Source: Cymodocea nodosa (Eukaryota > Streptophyta > Magnoliopsida > Alismatales > Cymodoceaceae). From it: a stretch of 64,000 bases of DNA. This document shows positions 55,265 to 64,000 of this stretch, piece by piece. The notes beneath the pieces were generated by a model that saw only the letters and a program-made list of their open reading frames with translations, was not told the DNA's origin and searched no databases. How positions within the stretch are numbered: position 1 is the first letter of the stretch; the number at the start of each line of letters is the position of its first letter. The stretch lies in NCBI GenBank assembly GCA_036874045.1, contig CM072335.1:18545501-18609500 (forward strand). Reading direction: 5' to 3'. The position numbers and the translations under genes are program-made.

Positions 55265-57500
55265 TGTTTAGAATGAAAAGGTGCATATTATTAATGGTTA
55301 AATGATGGTTAATTGCATAATATTTAGCTTATCATATGAGAATTAAGTCATTATGTTATAATTGCACTGTTATATGCTTTAATTGAAGAATCTGCTTAAT
55401 TTTTGGGAATTAATGTCAATTTAGTACATTTCTGAACTGTCGGTAAGTTGCAGGCTGTGAAATTCTTAAGTATCCAAATTTTTTGATATTTCGAACAGTT
55501 ATGTTTAACATACCAAACATATTTCGGACAGTTATGTTTAACAGACCGAACATGTCAGATAGTTATGTTTAAATTGCCGAACAGTTATGTTTTGAAAGAA
55601 TATTTTATTATTTCCTGAAGTATGCGTGTCGAAACCATAATGCATGACTTAAGTGAACTTTCAGTGAGTTATCTCTAACTATCCGAAATTGCAGCTGGGC
55701 ATCGGATAGTTATATGTGTAACCCTTCGAAATCTCTTTTTATTTATAAAATAGTTGTGGACACGTGTCATGTTCTAGTAAAGTGACTTAGGTGGATTTTC
55801 GGTGAGTTAGCTGTAACTATCCGAAATGCATCTGAGCATCGGATAGTTAGACCTATAACTCTCCGAAATAGGTATTTTATTATTAAACTGCTACTGACAC
55901 GTGTCGAGATTTGGTAGATTTACTAAAGTTATATATCGGTGAGTTAGCTGTAACTATCCGAAATGCATCTGAGCATCGGATAGTTAAGTTTATACGTATC
56001 CGAAATGCACCTGAGCATCGAATAGTTAAATTTATGCACGTGTTTTATTGTTAAATCAATGAAGAAAGTCCATTGAGTTATCTATAACTCCACGGACTAT
56101 TTATTTTCTAATATGCCACTGTAGCGGTTGTAGAAATAGGACAGTTGGAAGAAAAACCACGGTTGCATGTATTGCATAGGGAGAAGAAATCATCGCTATT
56201 GATATGAATGAAGGAAATCCAACCGATCATTCAAGCAGAAGTAGTTACTACTGAAGAAATATAAAAGAAAAGAAGAAAAAGTAGGTGTGTGATCGATGGA
56301 CGGCAAGTGTGTACAAAGGAGGAGCACCGAGCTTTCTACAGGTAGTATCGGTGATTCTCCAAAGTACAACACCAATCATCGTTACCACCACCATATCCAC
56401 CATAATCACCAACCATCGGAGGTCAGTGAGAATACTTTCTTGATGTCGGGTCGATTCCGAGCCAAACATAGTGCCTGACAACCACTGCGAGGAGTGATCG
56501 CGTCGCAGGAAGGGAAGCCATTTTCACCAAGCACCGACTCATATTTCAGGAGATTGTAAAGCTTTTAGCCTTGGCTTCGGGTTGATGCCTGTATGCTGAA
56601 GAGAAGATTATCTTGCAATTCTAGACTCGTGATTCTATAGGGAGAGGAGACAAAATTGTAAGTGGTTTAATTTTCAATGGTGTAATCGCGTTGCAAGTAG
56701 TATCGGAAGTATTTACTGTCGAGTGAGATTACTTTACATTTCACCTTTCGCCCATTTCCATGTTCATATTAAAACAAAAATACCAAAAACAATTTATCTA
56801 TGTTTGTATGTTGTATTTGAGTGTTGTATTGTTTGTGTTGTATCGTGATTAATGTTATCTTTGTCAGTGTTGTGATTGTTTTATGTTTGTTTTAGTTTTA
56901 CAGTTTACTGAAATTGGTTTGTTCAAAAGACTTAAAGATTTTAATGGTTACTGTTTGAATTATCTGAATCTTAGTATTGCTTAATGATAAATCTAGTGTT
57001 TACTAACATTAAAGAGCTTAATTAATGTTATTTACAATCTATGGAATCGCCCAATGGTTGCCCGAATTCCTCTGTAAATAGCAGTATTAAAAAGAAAAGA
57101 CAAGCTCGTGGAGTTAACTTAAGTCCACGAGGTTAGTCCGTTGAGTTAGCCATAATTCAACGAACTTTATCCATTGAGTTAACTGTAATTCAACGGAGAG
57201 CTTATTGAATATATAAATTTGATTGTTAACAAACGAACAATTCTTAAATTCTTCAGCAATTCCCTATGGGATCGACTTGTACTTGCACACTGAAACAATA
57301 GATACTGTGCACTTGCAGTTAAAGTACAAATTGGAATTAATATCTAAATTGTATTAAAGGTTGTTTGTTTACTTCTAAAAGAAAGAATAGGCATGAAGAT
57401 AAATTAACTAAAAAAGAAGAAGTAACAAATCCAAGTTTTTCTGGTACGTTATTAGAGATCTAATCAGATACTTTGGTGTAGTGCTGGGAAAACACAAACA
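55265..57500 (+). repeat. P1 5' LTR
   Basis: Starts TGTTTAGAATGAAAAG and ends ACACAAACA. U3 holds tandem related units (55800-56040) of ggtgagttagctgtaacta / ccgaaatgcatctgagc type, with TAACTATCCGAA at 55814-55825 and 55951-55962, and CACGTG boxes. TATAAAAG is at 56260-56267. Downstream, 56290-57060 matches the reverse of 35285-36060. No gene is supported inside. Confidence 0.88.
56260..56267 (+). promoter_or_regulatory. P1 LTR TATA box
   Basis: TATAAAAG, conserved at 36067-36060 (minus) in M1. Probable start region of the element's genomic RNA. Confidence 0.6.
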
Positions 57501-57507
57501 AGTTTTA

Positions 57508-57528
57508 TGGCATCGTTGTCGGGGAATT
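57508..57528 (+). other. P1 primer binding site, Athila type
   Basis: TGGCATCGTTGTCGGGGAATT resembles tggcgccgttgccgggga, the site typical of Athila/Tat gypsy elements. It is 7 bases past the LTR end. Confidence 0.85.
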
Positions 57529-57624
57529 GACTAGAATTGAATTGAATTGATATAAGCAACTGTTAGAGCTGTTTTGTTTTAATAGTAGAGGGAGTGTTGT
57601 GTGTTTTCTTTTCTAATTGAGAAT

Positions 57625-60600
57625 ATGGCATATGCTTATGCTCAAAGATTTCTAAAACTTGTAATTAGCATATGTGAATTCTGCAAGTCTGAAGGACATG
57701 ACATTTCTAACTGTTTGAAACTAAGACGTTTACAGATGGTTAGATCCCATGAACAACAAATGAATTATCCTCAATATGATAGAGCCGAGTATGATAATCC
57801 TATAGTTTACCTAACTGATGGTCAGTATAGAATGTGTAATATGTTGAGAGACATGGAAGTTTGGGATAGGTATGACAGACTGGAACGTAGTATAGACCAA
57901 AACCTTGACAAATTAGAATACTTTATGTGTCAGCAACAAGAAGTCAACCAATTAAATTATAAGGAATCATATTCAAAACCTAAAAAGGATATAATTTACG
58001 AAATTAAAAAAACCATAATGAAAATTGATCAAAAATTGAGTGCAATGAAATTAGATGATCTGGAAAGAAAACTAAAAGCATTAGACGAATATACAATGAA
58101 AATACAAGTTATACAACAGGACAATGAAAATTATAATGTTATAAACCTGCATAATTTGCAAAATACACAGCCAAAAGAAAATATTAATGCAAGAAAATTT
58201 AAAGAATGCACTTTAAAACTAAAAACAATTAAAGATCATAAACATGAAAATGATATACAAAAACATCATAAGAGTAATGAAAATCTGGAAGATGTATGTG
58301 TAACATTAAGATTAGGAACTGATATACCACCAAGAACTCAAAATGAAAATGATATGAAGGTGGATAAGAGTAAAAATCAAAATGATAATGAAAATGTAAT
58401 AGCTGAAAATTTAGAAATCATTGAAGAACAATCTGAATCTGCTAATGAAGCTAAAAATGATCAAACAAATCAAATGAAAGAAAAAGAATCTTTGAAATTA
58501 AAATCTTTAGCACCCTATCCTGAAAGATTACAACAAACAATACCTGAAAAACAAGAAAAAATCAGAGAAATTTTCAAAAAAGTACAAGTTAACATTCCTT
58601 TGTTAGATCTATTGCAGAAAATACCACCTTGTGCTAAATTTTTGAAGGATTGGTGTACTAAGAAAAGAGAACGAAAAGTTCTTAGAAAGGTCTTTTTAGC
58701 TGAGCAAAGTAGTTCCCTATTTCTGCCACAAATTCCTAAAAAGTTATCTGATCTTGGAATCCCTGTTATATCATGCACCATAGGAAACACCATTTTAGAA
58801 AGAACCTTAATAGACTTAGGTGTAGGTATAAATGTTATGCCAAGTGATATATTTGCATCCTTAGGATTAGAAAGTTTAACTCCTACTAGTATGGTTATTC
58901 AATTAGCTGATAGAAGTATAAGATACCCTAGAGGAAAAATAGAGGATGTCTTAATTAAAATCAAAAATTTTATATATCCTATTGATATTGTAATTTTGGA
59001 TTCCCAACAAATTAAGCATAAAAATAGTGATACATCTTTAATTTTGGGAAGACCATTTTTAGCAACATCAGGAGCTGTTATAAATTAAAAAACTGGAGTA
59101 ATGAAGTTAGCATATGGTAATAAGGATACTCAATTAAATATTTTCAAACCAGAAAGGTTTGAGGAATTAGAAATGTCCTTACATACCATAGACTTTTTAG
59201 AGGATGAAGGAGATATGTTAGATGATGTGATTCAAAAAGAATTAAATAGGCAAATCAATTCTGAAACTTTAGAAGAAAGTGAAAGCATAAATATAGAAGG
59301 AGATCTAGAAGAAATTAATTTAGAAAATGATGATGTTCAATTAGGAGCTTTAGCTTCTGATGGGCAACATTTAGAATTAAAATCTTTACCTCCTGAATTA
59401 ACCTATATATTTCTGGAAGATAAATGAACCTGTCCAATCATTATTGCTTCAGATTTAAAAGAGGATCAAATAGCTAAATTAAAAGATGTAGTAAAGAGTT
59501 ATAAAGAAGCAATAGGATTGACTATGACTGATATAAAAAGGTTAAGTTCAACTTTATGCTGTCACCACATATATTTAGAAGAAAATGCTAAACCTGTTAG
59601 AATTCCTGAGAGGAGATTAAATCCAAACATTAAAGAAGTAGTCAAGAAGGAAATAGTGAAATGGTTGGATAATGACATAATTTATCCGATTTCTGATAGC
59701 TCGTGGGTTAGTCCAATCCATGTAGTTCCCAAGAAATCAGGATTAACAGTTATTAGGAATGAAAGTCAAGACTTGATACCTACTAGAATTCAATCAGACT
59801 GGAGAGTATGTATAGACTATAGAAAGTTGAATGCTGTGACTAGGAAAGATCATTTTCCCTTACCTTTTATAGATCAAATGTTGGAAAGATTAGCAGGGCA
59901 AGAATATTTTTGTTTCCTAGACAGGTATTCAGGTTATAATCAAATTCTAGTAGCATTAGAGGATCAAGAGAAAACAACGTTCACATGTCCTAATGGAACT
60001 TATGCTTTTAAGAGAATGTCATTCAGATTATGCAATGCGCCAGCTACCTTTCAAAGGTGTATGTAGGGCATATTTACTGGAATGATTGAGGATTTCTTAG
60101 AAATATTTATGGATGATTTTACTGTATATGACAACTCATATGAAGTTTGTTTAAGCAATTTAGTCCAAATATTAAAATGATGTGTGGAAAAAAATCTGGT
60201 TTTAAATTGGGAAAAATGTCACTTCATGGTTAAATAAGGAATAGTCTTAGGGCATGTTGTTTCTAAGAAAAGGTTGGAAGTAGATAAAGCTAAAATAGAA
60301 GTAATTTCTAATCTACCAGAACCTAAATCAGTAAAAGATATTAGATCATTTCTAGGACATGCTGGTTTTTATCGAAGATTTATTAAAGACTTTAGCAAAA
60401 TAGCTAGACCTTTAACTAATCTATTAAAAGATGTCCCATTTAACTTTGATAAAAATTGCAAGGAAGTAGTTTTCAGACTTAAGACTAGCTTAATTTCAAC
60501 TCCTATAATTCAAGCACCTTATTGGAACCATCCATTTGAATTAATGTGCAATGCATCTGATTTTGCTGTAGGAGCAGTGTTAGGACAAAAGATAGAAAAA

Positions 60601-62270
60601 TCTCCTAGAGTGATTCATTATACAGGTAAAACCTTAAATGATACTCAAGTTAATTACACAACTACTGAAAAAGAACTATTAGTTGTTGTGTTTGCCTTAG
60701 AAAAGTTTAGATCATATCTGATTGGAGCTAAAGTGATAGTATACACGGATCATTCAACTCTAAAACATCTAATAAAGAAAAAAGAGACTAAACTTAGATT
60801 GATCCGATGGATATTATTATTACAAGAATTTGATCTAGAAATTAAAGATAAAAAGGTTGTGAGAATGTAGTAGCAGATCATTTATCAAGATTACAAATAG
60901 AAAAATCAAATATTGAAATTAAGGATAATTTTCCTGATGAACAACTAATGACCATCAACACAATGCCTTGGTATGCAAATATAGTTAATTACTTAGTTAC
61001 TGGTTTAACACCTAAGGATTGGAATAGACAAGATAAGAAATTGTTTTTCTCAAGAGTAAAATATTACTATTGGGAAGACCCCTACTTATATAAGAAATGT
61101 CCTAATTTAGTTTTAAGGAGGTGTGTTCCAGAAACTAAATATCCGAGCATATTGTCTTTCTGTCATGACCAAGCTTGTGGAGGGCATTTTGGTTCAGGGA
61201 AAACTGCTGCAAAAATTCTGCAATGTGGGTTTTATTGGCCAACACTATTCAAAGATGCTCATAAATATTGCTTAAGTTGTTTAAGATGTCAACAAATAGG
61301 AAGAATATCAAAGAGGAATATGATGCCTCTTAATCCTATTGTTGAGGTTGAAATCTTTGATGTGTGGGGAATAGATTTTATGGGTCTATTTCCTATGTCT
61401 AATCAATTTAATTACATATTATTGGGGGTGGATTATGTATCTAAATGGATAGAAGTTATTCCTACAAAAACTAATGATAACAAAGTGGTAATACAATTTA
61501 TAAGAACAAATATATTTGCCAGATTTGGAATACCTAAAGCTATTATTAGTGATAGAGGAACTCATTTCTGTAATAGAAGTTTTGAAGCCTTAATGAAGAA
61601 ATATGGAGTAAATCACAAAATTGCAACATCATATCATCCGCAAACAAGTGGACAAGTAGAAAGTGCAAACAAACAAATTAAGTTAATCTTAGAAAAAGTA
61701 GTAAATCCTACTAGAACAAATTGGGCTAATAGATTGATAGATGCACTTTGGGCTTATAGAACTGCTTATAAAATGAGCTTAGGTATGTCACCTTTTAAGC
61801 TAGTATATAGAAAAAGTTGTCATTTACCTGCTGAAATCGAACATAAAGCTTATTGGGCATTAAAAACTCTGAACATTAATTTAAATTAAACTACTGAAAA
61901 TAGGAAAATGCAACTAATTGAATTAGAAGAATTTAGAAATGAAGCTTATTCGAAGATTGTAAGAGAAAAAGAGAAAATTAAATTCTGGCATGATAGAAAA
62001 ATTATTCCAAAAAGCTTTGAAATAGGACAAGAAGTATATCTTTATATGGCTAGACTTCATAACCATCTAGGAAAATTAAGATCTAGATGGGGAGGACCTT
62101 ACATAGTTCGAAATATTTATCCTTATGGAGCTATTAAAATTGAAAATCCTAAAAATCAGAATATATTTAAAGTAAATGGACAAAGACTTAGACCTATTCT
62201 GAAAACACCAAAAAGCTCATTTGGAATTATAGAAGAAGTCAGAGTAGAGGATTACTTGAGCTTTACTTAG
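57625..62270 (+). pseudogene. pol: P1 pol: zinc knuckle, protease, RT, RNase H, integrase
   Basis: The ATG at 57625 opens MAYAYAQRFLK; the knuckle CEFCKSEGHDISNC follows. The first 488 codons are open. Protease-like region LIDLGVGINVMPSDIF (Asp at 58813). RT has WRVCIDYRKLNAVT and FMDD (60106-60117). RNase H, then integrase with HHCC (61150-61310), GIDFMG, SDRGTHF and QVESANK, and a C-terminal KLRSRWGGPY. Stops: TAA 59086, TGA 59425, TAG 60064, TGA 60178, TAA 60235, TAA 61887; one-base loss near 60860. The end is TAG 62268. It is the best preserved gypsy pol here. Starting with the knuckle rather than a capsid domain is odd for the lineage. Confidence 0.92.
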
Positions 62271-62339
62271 TAAGAAATCAATTTTTATGTTTATATATAA
62301 AAAAATTTATATAAAAAAAACACACACACACACATAAAA

Positions 62340-62370
<31 letters not shown>

Positions 62371-62889
62371 TGTTACGGTTCAACCGACTGGATCCATCGG
62401 TATGACCGAAACATAAAAAAATATGTATATTAATTTTAAGAAAAAAATATTGGTTTTACCGAAACAAAGTATCGGTTCAATCGGAAAAAATATTTAGGTC
62501 TGACCGAAACATAGTATCGGTTAAACTGAGAAAAAAAAACAAAAAGTTAAACAAAAAAACTATTATCTGTAGTATTTTTATTATTATATCTATTTGTATG
62601 GGGAGTTCGTTGAGTACGCTTAACTCAACGAGCTTACTCCATTGAGTCTTGAGTTAGTCAACGAGCTTATTCCGTTGAGTTAACTATAACTCAACGGAGT
62701 ACTGTAGCTAAGACCGCGGATAAAATAGTAATAGTTGGTTCGAGAAATGACCCGATTACCCGCCTAAACTTAGGGCTTATTTATCTAAAACCTAAGGTTT
62801 TGGGGGCATTATCCGGCAAATTATTTAGAATCTAGAACAGTAGAAATCAGAGCGATTCCGTGTTGTTGGGTAACTCCACGATGAGGAAA
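62271..62889 (+). other. P1 pol-ORF2 spacer
   Basis: CA (62318-62334) and TA (62340-62358) microsatellites, palindromes such as CGGTTCAACCG (62376-62386) among repeated accgaaac/tcggtt words, then a perfect 12-bp inverted repeat at 62671-62698. No ORF is supported. Confidence 0.7.
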
Positions 62890-64000
62890 ATGACGCTTGA
62901 ATTCTGGGAAGATGTAGTAGACACCGCATAGTTTCTAAAGGGATCTGAAGAATGGCACACGCGGCAAAAGATCCGGAATACAACAAGAGAGAAAGAGCTA
63001 CAAAAGGTAGAATCAGAACTCTTTAACTTGAGGAAAGTTTTAGTTGAGTTAGAAATACAAATACCACAAATAATGGAGACACAGATTAGAGTGGCAACTG
63101 AAATTGCAGTTAACCAAGAAAGAAAAATCCGGCCAAACAATGAAGTAGCCCTAGAGCTAATTCAACGTAAAGCCAGATTGTGGTTTAAGAAACACATTGC
63201 TGGTCAAGGAAGCTGGGCAATATGGGAGCAGCAACGAGCAAGAGAATAGGAAGAATCGACTACTGAAAGACCTGTTCCTGAGGAACAGCATTCAAGACCT
63301 CTAGTTCAGCCAACAGAGCGATTGCCACGATTAGCATTTGTTTGGCCAAGAACTGATGAAGAAGAGAAAGAATTTACTAGCTTGGTCAAAACAGTAAGAG
63401 ACCAAGGTGATACTCAAGAAATAGCTACAGCTAAGGCACATATTTTATATGATGCCATTAAGAGAAAAAGGGTGGAAGAAAGGATAAGGGTCCAATACAA
63501 AATAAAAGTTGAACAATATCAGGCAACAGCTACTGCCAAACTTGTTGCAAAAAGAGATGAAGCTGGTCCTTCGAGACCAATAATTATAGAAAAAGTTAAA
63601 CAGGAAGAGCCAGTACCTGTGGCTCGAAGGCTTGCAGAGCCTACTTTTGTAGATTTAATTTTAGAAGATGAAGAGGAAGAATAGACACAACTAATCAGAA
63701 AAAAGAAAGGAAAAGAAAAAGTGCCTGAAAATGAGGAAATTAAATTTGAAGTACCAATTTTTACAAGGCCTGTAGAGCAAATTTTTATTAACCTGCTATC
63801 CGATTCCAAGGAGGAGCAGGAGGAACTACAACAGCAGGAGCAAAGAAAAGAAGAAAATCAGGCTGAAATTAGTCTACAGCCTGTACAAGAAGAAACAGAA
63901 ATTAGGGCAGAAACTAAATTGCCCGTGACTCCATCCCAATCTGTTATAGAATCAGAAAGAACAGTAACAAAATAGATTGGTAGTCAGGAGGAAGAAGAAA
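62890..64000 (+). pseudogene. P1 ORF2, cut by window end
   Basis: The ATG at 62890 opens MTLEFWEDVVDTA. The frame continues to the window end through four TAG stops (62929, 63247, 63682, 63973) with no frameshift. It has a heptad-like region (KVESELFNLRKVLVELEIQI), a Trp-rich stretch (GSWAIWEQQ), then Lys/Glu-rich and Gln/Glu-rich low-complexity parts. Similar starts at 40378 (minus) and 16010 show it is a regular gene of this family. By comparison with M2, its C-terminal part should hold the plant transposon-protein-like domain beyond the window. Role unknown; Athila elements often carry an extra ORF here, sometimes called envelope-like, but I see no membrane segment. Confidence 0.72.

Larger units (their letters stand above)
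55265..64000 (+). mobile_element. Athila-like Ty3/gypsy element P1, cut by window end
   Basis: 5' LTR (55265-57500), PBS (57508), pol (57625-62270), spacer and ORF2 (62890 to the window end). Same structure as M1, opposite strand. No gag capsid gene lies between PBS and pol. By analogy with M1 and M2, a gag/F-box unit may follow beyond 64000. It inserted in the integrase of a Tork-like copia (left flank GAACT). Confidence 0.88.

Noticed and set aside
56248-56481. Overlapping His/Asn-rich ORFs in the P1 LTR
   Set aside because: They lie just past the LTR TATA box and are not conserved in the M1 LTR.
1-64000. Intact host gene, tRNA, rRNA or organelle insert
   Set aside because: None found; apart from the captured F-box gene all recognisable coding sequence is retrotransposon-derived.

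Overview
This window is AT-rich nuclear DNA of a flowering plant. Its gag, protease, integrase, reverse transcriptase (RT) and RNase H sequences belong to the plant Ty1/copia and Ty3/gypsy LTR-retrotransposon lineages, and its only cellular-type gene is a plant F-box gene lying inside a retrotransposon. No intact single-copy host gene, tRNA, rRNA or CRISPR array is visible. The species cannot be named from sequence alone. It looks like a gene-poor, heterochromatin-like nest of elements inserted into one another.

Layout: (1) 1-1569 and 14704-15113 are two halves of a minus-strand Athila-like gypsy 3' end, split by a complete SIRE/Maximus-type copia element (copy 1, 1570-14703) with two ~1.6-kb LTRs and a perfect 5-bp target duplication AAAGA. 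(2) 15114-16047 is a plus-strand Athila fragment (pol end, spacer, ORF2 start). 16048-17230 is a piece of another LTR in reverse orientation. (3) 17231-22293 is a 5'-truncated SIRE (copy 2), joined directly to SIRE copy 3 (22294-34597), whose 5' LTR is truncated. (4) 34598-34885 is a Tork/Tnt1-like copia RT scrap. (5) 34886-46230 is a minus-strand Athila-like element (M1). (6) 46231-47116 is a SIRE LTR fragment. (7) 47117-52571 is a second minus-strand Athila-like fragment (M2) carrying gag and a nearly full-length F-box gene. (8) 52572-55264 is a Tork/Tnt1-like copia cut off inside integrase. (9) 55265-64000 is a plus-strand Athila-like element (P1) that runs off the window end.

All coding regions are broken by stops or frameshifts, but many stay collinear over long stretches (SIRE copy 1 pol has only four in-frame stops). 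The SIRE elements follow the plan LTR, PBS, gag-pol, ~1.6 kb noncoding, a third ORF of ~750 codons, multiplied polypurine tracts, LTR. The Athila-like elements follow an unusual plan: LTR, PBS, zinc-knuckle/protease/RT/RNase H/integrase, ORF2, then a gag capsid gene plus F-box gene, then noncoding, PPT and LTR. The gag capsid gene therefore sits downstream of pol.

The most unusual signals are: (a) a degenerate 12-base word TAACT-NNN-CGAA, in both orientations, repeated through the LTRs and spacers of every retroelement family here; (b) a ~1.1-kb noncoding segment and a ~150-residue protein domain shared by the copia (SIRE) and gypsy (Athila-like) elements; (c) the relocated gag; (d) the mobilised F-box gene.
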